From the NCBI GenBank assembly GCA_029582265.1, contig CM055816.1, forward strand, positions 34,545,049 through 34,609,048: 64,000 nt of DNA, read 5' to 3'. The stretch comes from Zoroaster sp. YZ-2022 (Eukaryota > Echinodermata > Asteroidea > Forcipulatida > Zoroasteridae). Both the position numbers and the translations under genes were made by a program. Positions 1 through 8,110 of this stretch are shown one piece after another. The notes under the pieces are model-generated. The model did not search any database. It saw nothing but the letters and a program-made list of their open reading frames with translations, and had not been told where the DNA came from. Numbering within the stretch: position 1 is the stretch's first letter; each line of letters opens with the position of its first letter.

Positions 1-1025
1 GACTGCGGAACAGCAATCAATGTGGACGCCATGTTTGTTTCCTCAGTCATGTCAGTATGATCTTGTCACCTCCCCCCAAAAAAACCCAGTGGCCAATCTG
101 GTCATCGTACATGTGCAGTGGCAACTAAGAACAGATCCTTCTATTTTCCTGAAGTGGGTAGGTTAATGCTAAAATTAATGGAAAGCACAGATATTGGCCT
201 GCCCGGGAATACACGTGGCATTTGAAAAATGCAATTTGACACATGAATTGTTCGCCCACTGTTTGTTGTTCCAACATAATGACTACATTAAATCATGGCC
301 ACCATGAGTAAATGTAGGCCTATACTGGCTTTGAGAACAATGGACGGCAGCTTTCAATGGTTCTTATTTCGCTTTCTGTACCCCAAAAATCGTTAGACCC
401 CTTTTTCAACTGGTTGGTGGTTGATTTTTTTTTTAAACGTCAAAAGTGGCGGTCGGATACGACATTCTTTCCAATGTCGTATCCGACCGCCACTTTTTAA
501 GTGTTTTGGGGAATTTTTTTGCAACCACTAACCAGTTAAAAATTTATTTGATCGATTTTTGGGGGAGTACGGAAAGTGAAAACTATCTTTAAAACCACTT
601 TTATGATGGTTTTCGGACTTTATTTTCCTTAAGTTATAAACAAATCCCCCCCTTTCAGAAAGGACCCTATTGTAGTTGCCACTGCGAATGTACAATGACC
701 ATGTAGGTCACAATGGGGGAGTTTACAAGATCAGACTGACATGACTGAGGAAGTCATTGTATGCCAAAAATGCATGATTTTTCATAAATTAAATATCCTG
801 GAATAATTTGAAATATGTCCATCATCATCCATATGTTCTCCACCTTACTAGGTAGGTAAGATTACATTATTGGATATTCATTGAATGAGAAAAAGTGGCG
901 GTCGGATACAACATTCCAGGCCAACCCCTTATATTTTCTGAAGGGGAGGATTTTTTTTAGATCGGAAATAATGTCCAAAAACCATCATAAAAGTGGATTT
1001 TAAAGATAGTTTTCGCTTTATGTAC
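1..1025. other. Host non-coding DNA with fold-back repeats
   Basis: No convincing coding region is visible. The stretch from about 540 to 1025 is an imperfect inverted repeat: the block around 565-620 (actatctttaaaaccactt) reappears reverse-complemented around 965-1015. A block near 372-424 (ctttctgtacc, then caactggttggtggttga) recurs almost unchanged at 26676-26728, so this is a dispersed repeat family. Confidence 0.6.
442..497. repeat. Short perfect inverted repeat (25-bp arms)
   Basis: Arms 442-466 and 473-497 are exact reverse complements around a 6-bp spacer. The core ggtcggatac also occurs at about 895-914 and 3256-3282, and with one change near 26756-26780, each time beside the same flanking motif. 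This is the tip of a repeat family rather than an isolated hairpin. Confidence 0.85.
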
Positions 1026-1033
1026 CCTCAAAT

Positions 1034-3188
1034 TAGGCTTGGGCGATGACACGATAATATCGAATATCGCGATATTTTTTTACGCGATTATGATATCGAG
1101 AACTTTTAAAATCATGGAGATATCAGCAGATCGCGATGAAAAAAATATATCGCGATGAAAAAAATATATCGCGATGAAAAATAAATTATCGTGAAGAAAA
1201 AAAATATATCGCGATTAAACAAAATCCTCGATTGTCATTTGGGCCAGAAATTCCATGGAAATTTTTTTTTAGGAAGTCTTTTCAGCTTTCGTGAGAAACA
1301 AAATCTAACTACTTCTGTAGTAAACCGACTGTCAGATCACAAAGGAGCCGCTTGACAGGGTGTTGTTTAATAATCCACCGCCACTCAAAGAAATCTATTA
1401 CAAGACTGATTTCAGTGTTGGGATTGAATGGGGTATTTGTTCTAACAATGTGGAGACAATGTTTACGTCTCACTGTCTATCCATGGTGGTCTGTGACTCT
1501 GGCTGGCGCACCACAGGCGAGTATATCATACATATTTAAATATATGCAGAATATGGGCGTTGCCTTAAAAATACATAATCATTAATTAAATCAAAGCATG
1601 GATCGGCAGCGGCTCGATAAAAGTTGAGGGATTTTGACACTATTCTGTTGTACCATACTTGGACTCTTGTCTCGTGTGACAAAACACATATACACGTACT
1701 CTTGATAAACCATGTGACGTTTATTTAAAATAGTGTGACTACAATCCACATTTTCTGAATCACATGTTTATACTATGACGGTTGACCCAGTCACATGGAA
1801 CGTGTGAATCACGTGAACTTGGACTGATGATTTGATTGGGATGCACGACGCAGTAACCGTCCCACATAATTATTATGCAAACGATTTGCCAATGGCGATG
1901 GGTGCCTTTTTGCGACCGTAACCAGATACATGTTTCGGCTTTGCGACGTGCCATGACACTTATACAAACAGCGCCGTTGCATCGCGCTTAGTTTGTCAGT
2001 AGGTGTGAAGGGGCGCTATAACTTTTGTTGTTTTGAACACTACCAACTGCCAATGGTTTTAACAGATGCCTAGAGGTCCTGTAGACCCTAGACAACAATT
2101 TGAAGCACAAAACAAATGTAAGGGCCCTTTAGGTTGATGTTTATTTTAGTTCTGATAACGCTTTTTCCCCTACCCCTAATCGACATAAAATATACCCTAT
2201 TATGTGTACCCATAGCAGTTATAGGAATAAACATCTCTCACCCTCTGGCTGATGGTTCCAGCATGTCTGGATCATGGTCTGCCATAACATAGTGGGTAAC
2301 TGATAGCTTTTGATAAGCCGCTCAGAGCCGAAGTCAATGGCCTTGTGTGTTGACAGATGGCATTAGGATTTGTACACGGTCCTATGGGACCATGCAGGAT
2401 TTGTACACGGTCCTATGGGACCATGCTTTTGTACACGGTCCTATGGGACCATGCTTTTGTACACGGTCCTATGGGACCATGCTTTTAGCAGTAGGATTTT
2501 TTGGGTCAAGGGTTCAAAGCAGGCTAATGAGAATTAACCATGCTATTTGGGGATACCTCAACAGTGAACTTGCGGAATTTGAGAAATTTGGGGTGAGCAT
2601 GAACGGAGTAATTACATTTTGTTTACAAACGTACTGTCAAAAACAGCGCCATGGCACGTCGCAGGTTATTAAGCGTTTTCGCAATTTCGGTTGTGCATGC
2701 GGCGATGACATCGTGGTTCTGACCAAACATAAACCGAAATTTGTGATCGGACCGGTGACACTTAGTTTCAAGATGGCGGATTGTAAAAAGTGTTAAAACA
2801 TGATTAAGTGATTGTTCGTATACCAGTAGGCCTATATCTTTCAAGTTACTAGCACTCACGAGTAAGTTCTATTTTGAGAAACGTTGATGACTGAACATGT
2901 CACAAACTGAAAACAATTGTCTGGTTACGTTCGCATTTTCGCGTAGCTATGCCGTTTTGTTTCTGGTTAGGGTAGCGAAAACCCGCCCCATATGTTGCCC
3001 TCGTGTCTCTCAGGTAAGCACTGGCGATTTATTGTGACGTTTGTAGACGGGTACATCCCTGTCATTACCAGCTCTAAAGCACTCATGCGTGAAAAACAAA
3101 AATAATCGCGATATTATCGAATATCGCGATATATGTTTGACGATACATGTATATCGTGGATGAAAAAAATCGATATCGCCCAAGCCTA
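1034..3188. mobile_element. Non-autonomous hAT-type DNA transposon (2155 bp)
   Basis: The ends are 14-bp perfect inverted repeats (taggcttgggcgat at 1034-1047 and its complement at 3175-3188). The 8-bp direct repeat cctcaaat lies immediately outside at 1026-1033 and 3189-3196. An 8-bp target duplication is the hallmark of hAT insertion. Subterminal regions are rich in tatcgcgata-type palindromes at both ends. No transposase frame is present, so the element must have been mobilised in trans. It is inserted in an older dispersed repeat: the sequence at 3197-3290 continues the one broken at 1025. Confidence 0.85.
2367..2486. repeat. Four-copy tandem repeat with internal palindrome
   Basis: Four copies of a 26-29 bp unit lie inside the hAT element. 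Each contains tgtacacggtcctatgggac, whose ggtcc/ggacc arms form a small hairpin. The 149-codon open frame over this region appears to come from the repeat and shows no protein-like conservation. Confidence 0.85.
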
Positions 3189-3196
3189 CCTCAAAT

Positions 3197-3584
3197 ATCG
3201 ATAGAATCATTTTTTAACTGGTTAGTGGTTGCAAAAAATTCCAAAAAAAACCTTAAAAAGTGGCGGTCGGATACGACATCCTTTCCCTTTGATTCGTCAG
3301 GAAAGTTAATCTCACTGCAAAGTGTGTCGAAATTGTTCTTGTTTTGCTGCCGCCGCCGTCACGGGTCCCAAATGTCCAACATCTAAAAAAGTTACATCAT
3401 GGATTTCAACCGCTGGAATTTTTGATGCAAATTATGAGATTTCCAATTTGTTTTAATGTTTTTTTGAATAAATAATTAAATAAATACAGAACAATTTTTA
3501 GTCAAAAACTTAAGGCACATTGTATGGTCTTTAACATCAAAGCCAAGTTCCCCCAAATAATTTTGTTACTCCGATTTTTTTCTT
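3197..3584. other. Host flank left of the Polinton, no gene seen
   Basis: The first 100 bp continue the dispersed ggtcggatac repeat broken by the hAT element. The rest is AT-rich with no coding signature. Confidence 0.5.
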
Positions 3585-3590
3585 TCCTTC

Positions 3591-3930
3591 AGTAGTATTG
3601 TAGATGCCGTAGGGAGCGCACCTATTAAAAATCCCTTTTTAAACAAATTATCTGGGTAGTAGTAGGGGATATTAACAAAGTTAGTAAAAAGTGTAAAAAC
3701 GAGTATCTTTTTTTAAAACAAATTCTCTGGGTAGTAGTAGGGGATATTAACAAAGTTAGTAAAACGTGTAAAAACGAGTATCTTTTTTTTAAACAAATTC
3801 TCTGGGTAGTAGTAGGGGATATTAACAAGTTTTTAGGTGCTTTTTTTAAAAACCAAACTTAATACTTCACGTTTTTTTCAGTTTTTATTTTCCTTTTTAT
3901 TATCTAAATATATATTGATTAGAGAGAATG
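3591..3930 (+). repeat. Left terminal inverted repeat of the Polinton
   Basis: Matches the complement of 21464-21960 once the MITE is removed. It contains a roughly 75-bp sub-repeat (ctgggtagtagtaggggata plus flanks) in three copies at about 3641-3832; the right TIR has only two. The inner part (gcacttaaaa-type AT-rich DNA to gattagagagaatg) is shared through the ATG of the first gene, so both terminal genes have the same leader. The extreme end carries the triplet repeat agtagt. Confidence 0.93.
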
Positions 3931-4152
3931 GACGCATACCATATTAAAGTAAACACATTTAAGGATGAATATTTGGAAAACGAAACATCAACTGTTGACG
4001 AAGCGCAAAACGGTGATTACACAAAGCCATCTAAACATCAACCGAAAGAGACATACGAAATACTAACACCACCAGTTTTTGAAAACGACGGTATAGAGCG
4101 CGTGATATTAGATAAATCAAAATTTTTAAATTACGACAAAGTTATGGCTTAA
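3928..4152 (+). CDS. Small acidic Polinton protein of unknown function (74 aa)
   Basis: I do not recognise this protein. It is acidic and polar with no membrane segment, cysteine cluster or repeat. Its start codon is the last triplet of the left TIR, so its leader is the same as that of PolB at the other end. It is the first gene of a plus-strand group, with the clamp-like gene starting 53 bp downstream. Intactness in an otherwise decayed element, codon use like its neighbours and its fixed position after the TIR support a real gene. A regulator or a partner of the clamp is possible, but nothing in the sequence shows it. Confidence 0.6.
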   Translation: MDAYHIKVNTFKDEYLENETSTVDEAQNGDYTKPSKHQPKETYEILTPPVFENDGIERVILDKSKFLNYDKVMA

Positions 4153-4205
4153 AAAAAAATTAATAAGGATAAAACTATGACTATGATTTTTATTTTAAAA
4201 TCAAA

Positions 4206-4955
4206 ATGGGTTATACGTTTAAAATTTTAATTGATATTTTAGTAGGTATTAAAACAAAGGCTCATTTTAAGGTAGGTAAAACAGGATTTTATTATCGCGA
4301 GATGGATCTATCGGAAAGAATAATAATCGATATAGTATTAAACAGAGCAAAGTGCGAAAACCCAATTGAATTTATGGTTAATTTAAAACATTTACAAAAC
4401 ATAACTCGTAGTATTAAACGTAAAGTTCCAATAATTGTTTACGTAAAAAATGAACGATTTTATATCGAGACATGCGCGGTTGAAACGTGTGGTGTTAAAA
4501 AAAGAGAAACTAACAGCGTATGTGTTAATAAGTTTATTAGCGTAAACACAATTGAACCTCCCACCGATTATAATTATAATTATCCTTACATAGTTGAAAG
4601 TAGCGATTTTTTTAAACTTAAACAAATGTTGCAAATAAACACAAAACTTAACATTAATATACACAATTTAGATTACATTAGTTTTTTAAGCGATAGCGAT
4701 AGTCTTTACTGCATATCTTTAGAATTGGGTGATACGGACAAAAAGCAACCACCTACTTATTCGGCTACTTTTGCGTCAACTTTATTTAGTGTTTTATTAA
4801 AAATTTCATCTTTAGACAAACAAATACAATTTTACGCACCTAAAGAAGATGAAAACGTTCCATTAAAAATTGCTGCGTCTGTAGGTAATTTGGGGAAAAT
4901 TACAGCTTATATAAACGACGAAAGCTTTTTAGTAAACGTAGAAACTTCACCTTAG
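4206..4955 (+). CDS. PCNA-like DNA sliding clamp (putative)
   Basis: This intact 249-residue frame is close to the roughly 260 residues of eukaryotic PCNA. Residues 5-45 follow the first PCNA half-domain: a helix with FKILIDILVGI, a short strand, then GFYYREMDLSERIIIDIVL, which mirrors the conserved 'G-hydrophobic-x5-MD-S-x-hydrophobic' strand-turn-strand of clamps. Residues about 56-90 (FMVNLKHLQNITRSI followed by a strand) match the next strand and helix. The last 60 residues (SATFASTLFSVLLKISSL, then NVPLKIAASVGNLGKITAYI) match the C-terminal clamp half: helix, strand, 'PL-x-I' strand, G-x-I strand. Clamps encircle DNA and hold polymerases on the template. Its position one gene in from the TIR, with a leader shared with PolB, fits a replication role. 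The call rests on motif reading; a diverged viral processivity factor of the same fold is the main alternative. Confidence 0.7.
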   Translation: MGYTFKILIDILVGIKTKAHFKVGKTGFYYREMDLSERIIIDIVLNRAKCENPIEFMVNLKHLQNITRSIKRKVPIIVYVKNERFYIETCAVETCGVKKRETNSVCVNKFISVNTIEPPTDYNYNYPYIVESSDFFKLKQMLQINTKLNINIHNLDYISFLSDSDSLYCISLELGDTDKKQPPTYSATFASTLFSVLLKISSLDKQIQFYAPKEDENVPLKIAASVGNLGKITAYINDESFLVNVETSP

Positions 4956-5006
4956 AAAATATTAAAAATATTAAAAAAATATTATCTCGTTTAATAACAA
5001 AAGATT

Positions 5007-5316
5007 ATGGAACCAAAACAAAAAATAATCGTTCCTTGCAGATGGTTAAATAGTTGGCAAAACGTACAAATGTTGCGTGCGTAGCTCACCCAACGTAAAC
5101 TATTGCGCTTTTCATCAGTTTAAAATTAAAAAAGGAAAAAGTGTGCCCGTTGAGTGTAAAAGGTGTAAAAAAGGTACAAAAACATCGATAAGTCTATGCA
5201 CAAACTGCGCAAAAGCATTAAAAGTAAAAACCTTCTACCAAATAAACAAAAAATCTATACGCTTGTTTAATTTAGTAATGGCAGAGTTGGTAGAAAAGAC
5301 GAAAAAAGTTTTGTAG
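5007..5316 (+). pseudogene. Small zinc-binding-type protein, probably frameshifted
   Basis: An ATG at 5007 opens a frame that stops at 5084. The following frame, open to 5316, has no ATG of its own at its 5' end. It carries the cysteine/histidine pattern C-x2-H, then C-x2-C (ECKRC), then C-x2-C (LCTNC), as in a small treble-clef or zinc-ribbon fold. The simplest reading is one gene of about 100 codons broken by an indel around 5065-5077. It follows the clamp-like gene by 51 bp on the same strand. No family is recognised; nucleic-acid or protein binding is a guess from the metal ligands. If the 5' part is unrelated, only the 79-codon C-terminal region is real. Confidence 0.45.
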
Positions 5317-5328
5317 AGTAATATTAAT

Positions 5329-5632
5329 ATGGGTGAACTATTACGAACGTGTATACTTACGCTTATTGATAATTTAAAATCGTTTTGTACAAATTCACAG
5401 GATTTAATATTGTTGGAATATTACATTAGAAAAATTAGTTCCAGCGTTTGAGTTAATTAAATCTAGAGATTTAGCGAGTATGAAAGAGTATTTAACGCAA
5501 CTCGCTTTAGACGTGTATTACATTAATCTATATTATAGCGAGTTGTTGAGTATAAATGAAATAGATAGAGAAACTATTTTTTTACGTCTAGAACTAATTA
5601 TAAACATTGTATTGATTTTAAAAAACGACTAA
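5329..5632 (+). pseudogene. Small helical Polinton protein, frameshifted (about 100 codons)
   Basis: The ATG at 5329 starts 40 codons ending at TGA near 5449. A second frame from about 5434 continues to TAA at 5630-5632 with the same leucine/isoleucine-rich helical character and no alternative start before 5480. The switch point lies at an A5 run (gaaaaattag), so this is one gene with a single-base indel. It ends the leftmost plus-strand group and faces the minus-strand gene at 5730 across a hairpin. I do not recognise the protein. Confidence 0.5.
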
Positions 5633-5665
5633 AAATTTAAATTGTACGGCGGTGGTCTAATCGTT

Positions 5666-5696
5666 ACCCGCTCCGCTACTTGCGAAGCGGGTTTTT
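5666..5696. terminator. Hairpin with T-run between convergent genes
   Basis: An 11-bp stem (acccgctccgc / gcgaagcgggt, one mismatch), 5-nt loop and five Ts lie in the 97 bp between the convergent gene ends at 5632 and 5730. The position suggests a 3'-end or transcription-stop structure. It is GC-rich within AT-rich DNA, which makes chance less likely, but no function is shown. Confidence 0.4.
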
Positions 5697-5729
5697 GATT
5701 ATTATAGTAAGATTTATTTACCGACAAGT

Positions 5730-6338
5730 TTACTTTAAACTCAAAAGTTTTTCTATAAGAATTTTTTTTTCTACATCTACATCGATGGGTTTAACCTCCG
5801 TTTTAGCCGTGTCTTTGTTAGAGTTGTTACGGATTTTTTCTTTCATTTTATAATATTTATCTCGCTCTTCGCATACGAGTACAAATTCTTCTTGAGAAAT
5901 AACGTTGTCTTCGATGGCTTTACTAACGTAGTTTTCGATCGTGTTTAGTTTAGATAAAGCTAAAACACGTATCTCATCGTGTTTTTTAGCTTTTTTAGAT
6001 AATTTAGATTTTGCGTATTTGATAGCAAACGTCGCACCGCCCAACCCTAAAGCTAATCCTTCTAAAGCGTATCCAACCGGCGACGCTACAACGGTTGCGA
6101 TACTGGCGATTCCGACGGCCCCCGCTCCCATACAACCCAATTCTGCGAGAGTTTCTACGATACCGCAAGCGTTGATAATTTTATTATATTTTTTATATAC
6201 GGCTTCACGATCGTTTATTTCAGCTCGTAATTCTTTTTGAATATCGTTGATTTTTTGCAATCTAAATGTTTTAACATCATCCGTCAAAGACGGTAAATTT
6301 GGATAAAGTACATTCGTTGATTCTATATGTACGCTCAT
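5730..6338 (-). CDS. Polinton conserved protein with central Gly/Ala-rich hydrophobic segment (202 aa)
   Basis: The protein has a charged coiled-coil-like N-terminus (about 20-55), a Gly/Ala/Ile-rich hydrophobic stretch (about 60-108, including LGCMGAGAVGIASIATVVAS), a basic run (KSKLSKKAKKH) and a helical C-terminal half with an 'ISQEEF' turn. This arrangement is familiar from uncharacterised proteins encoded in Polintons of other invertebrates. The hydrophobic hairpin suggests membrane insertion, as in membrane-active minor virion proteins, but that is inference. It is the last gene of the minus-strand cassette 5730-8077 and is intact. Confidence 0.6.
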   Translation of the reverse strand: MSVHIESTNVLYPNLPSLTDDVKTFRLQKINDIQKELRAEINDREAVYKKYNKIINACGIVETLAELGCMGAGAVGIASIATVVASPVGYALEGLALGLGGATFAIKYAKSKLSKKAKKHDEIRVLALSKLNTIENYVSKAIEDNVISQEEFVLVCEERDKYYKMKEKIRNNSNKDTAKTEVKPIDVDVEKKILIEKLLSLK

Positions 6339-6362
6339 TGTTTTTCATTAATAGTAAAAATT

Positions 6363-6890
6363 TTAATTAAATGGAATATTATTAATTTTCATATCGTAAC
6401 AGATTCCAGTATCTAGAGAGCCGAAAATAACAAATTGAGCAAAGATTTTGTTACCAACCGTTATCGGTTTCGTTTCACCAAAACTTACGGAAGCACGTTC
6501 TATTTCTAAGCAAAGACCACATTCTAAAAGCTTTATGTGCTCATCAAAATAAACCAAACTTAGATCTTCTATAAAAAAATATGATACATTCGGGTGAATT
6601 GTACGTTTTAAAACGAACGATTGTGAGTTATTATTAGTAGTTATTTTTAGCCAAGTTGCGCAATCTGTTATAGGTATAGATACATAAAAACCCAAACTCC
6701 TTCGTCTAAACCACTGGAACCAAATTAAATTTCCATAACTATATAATATTTCATCTTCGGAGAAAGTATTTATATGTCCACTTTTTTCAATAGTGTGAGG
6801 ATCGTTAATTTTATCTCCAGTTGCTGCGCTAGCGGTAACCGCGCTAGTGACTACGTTACTCGTTCGACTAGGTCCATAAATACTCGCCAT
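6363..6890 (-). CDS. MASIYGPSR-family structural-type protein A (175 aa)
   Basis: The N-terminus MASIYGPSRTSNV is nearly the same as that of the next gene upstream (6913-7400). After a Ser/Thr/Ala-rich linker (about 13-30) both share a 'DEIL' motif and alternating-hydrophobicity strands typical of a beta-sandwich, and they end with matching segments (FGSLDTGICYDMKINN here). The pair is therefore a tandem duplication. Placement beside the 224-aa beta-rich protein and the membrane-type protein suggests a virion or spike role, which is inference. It is intact. The start is the first ATG after an AT-rich leader and matches the paralogue exactly. Confidence 0.6.
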   Translation of the reverse strand: MASIYGPSRTSNVVTSAVTASAATGDKINDPHTIEKSGHINTFSEDEILYSYGNLIWFQWFRRRSLGFYVSIPITDCATWLKITTNNNSQSFVLKRTIHPNVSYFFIEDLSLVYFDEHIKLLECGLCLEIERASVSFGETKPITVGNKIFAQFVIFGSLDTGICYDMKINNIPFN

Positions 6891-6912
6891 ATTTTATAGT
6901 GTATAAATAAAA

Positions 6913-7400
6913 TTAAAATAACGGTAAACTTTTAATTACGATATTGAAACAGATTTTTGAGTTTAGCGCGCCGAAAAACTCACCGTCGCAAAAACTTTTC
7001 TAACATTTCGCATTCTAAAACACAATTCGTATTTTAAATGTTGCGTTTCATTATCGAGAAAATGAAATTTGTCATCTCGTTCCGGAGAAGGAATATAATA
7101 AATGTTACTAGCGTAATCGCGCGTCGATGAGTACGTAGCGAAACTATCGGTTTTTATAAATTGCGCAAAAACGCTGCAGTACGTTGGCGCTATCGTAAAC
7201 AAGAAAAAGGGTTGTTTAAACGTAGAGTGCCATCCGAGTCTAACGTTGAATTTTTCGATGAGAACTACTCTGTGTAAAATTTCATCTCTGTTTAGATATC
7301 CGTGATGTTCGTAAATTTCGCTAGTCAACGTCGGTAAAATTTCTCCGCTTGCGCCAGCAGTAACGTTACTTATGCGACTAGGTCCGTAAATACTCGCCAT
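6913..7400 (-). pseudogene. MASIYGPSR-family structural-type protein B, frameshifted near the 3' end
   Basis: Paralogue of the gene at 6363-6890. The open frame from 7400 stops at 6963 after 145 codons, but the next frame runs to 6913 and restores the paralogue's C-terminal signature (FGALNSKICFNI corresponds to FGSLDTGICYDM). The switch lies at an A5/T5 run near 6973, so a single-base indel removed the last 15-20 residues. Shared N-terminus MASIYGPSR, the DEIL motif and beta-type strands are visible. Its stop-side end lies 22 bp from the start of paralogue A, and its start lies 2 bp from the stop of the gene at 7403. Function unknown; capsid decoration or fibre-like roles are guesses. Confidence 0.6.
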
Positions 7401-7402
7401 AT

Positions 7403-8077
7403 TTATATAATTTCAAGATTTAAAATAATGAGAAAACCGTGATTATGTATGTCTCTACCTTTCGAATCTTTAATTTGAAAACTCAACGCGTTAAAAGTAG
7501 CGACTTTAAATTTTTTCCACAACGGGTTTTTATATTCCATATACATACTTTCTCCGAACGATTTGTCTTGCAAAGGTAAAGCGTTTAAAATGCTGCAAGG
7601 TTTACCGTTGAAATAATTTAAAGTAGTAGAAATTTGATCACAATAAATGTATAAAATTTTAAAAAGTTGTACGTCGATTCTTTTACTATATTCTCCCGCG
7701 GTTAGAAATTCGTTGTGAAACCCGAGCAAATTAGCTAACCCGGATGTAAATTTGACGGATTTCGTATTATCAGTTATACTTAGCAAGAAAACACCCGTTG
7801 TTTTATCGATGGTAAAAGTTATCCAAAGCGCGTTTTTTACTATAATATCGATAATTTCGTTAATGTTGTAAAACCCCGGTTCGATAAAACTTATAACATC
7901 CGGCTGACCCGTCGTGCAATAGATTATTCTTTCTTTTTTACGCACGTTGTAATATCCCACCCAAATGTTTACGCTATGTATCGCTATAGTGTGATTACCA
8001 TCGCGATTATCGATAACGTCGTCTAATTGAATCGATCCTCCAAATTTACCAATTTCGATTTCAAAAGTATGATACAT
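7403..8077 (-). CDS. Beta-rich Polinton structural protein, candidate minor capsid/penton (224 aa)
   Basis: The intact protein is dominated by short strands. Motifs include an N-terminal 'G-x-I-x-L-x3-I-x-N' pattern, a GYYNV turn, 'FIEPGFYNINEII', and a strand pair around TFTIDKTTGVFLLSI before LANLLGF. Proteins with the same EPG-[FY]-Y-x-I-x-E-[LI] and 'LLGF' features occur widely in invertebrate Polintons. Length and strand content suit a single jelly-roll such as a penton, but I cannot confirm that fold by eye. It is transcribed divergently from the gene at 8111, with only 33 AT-rich bp between the starts. Alternatives are a fibre anchor or other virion surface protein. Confidence 0.6.
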   Translation of the reverse strand: MYHTFEIEIGKFGGSIQLDDVIDNRDGNHTIAIHSVNIWVGYYNVRKKERIIYCTTGQPDVISFIEPGFYNINEIIDIIVKNALWITFTIDKTTGVFLLSITDNTKSVKFTSGLANLLGFHNEFLTAGEYSKRIDVQLFKILYIYCDQISTTLNYFNGKPCSILNALPLQDKSFGESMYMEYKNPLWKKFKVATFNALSFQIKDSKGRDIHNHGFLIILNLEII

Positions 8078-8110
8078 TTTATTATTAAAAGTTATAATTT
8101 AATATAATAA
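8078..8110. promoter_or_regulatory. 33-bp divergent AT-rich promoter region
   Basis: Only tttattatta-type AT-rich sequence separates the start codons of the minus gene (8077) and plus gene (8111). It must serve both directions with virtually no leader, as seen at most genes of this element. Confidence 0.4.

Noticed and set aside
2347..2796. 149-codon frame with repeated SYGTM-type peptides
   Set aside because: It derives from the 26-29 bp tandem repeat inside the hAT element and has no protein-like features downstream.
3625..3828. Minus-strand open frame with three repeats of SFLH and LLTLLISPTTTQ-type segments
   Set aside because: It only translates the tandem sub-repeat of the left TIR.
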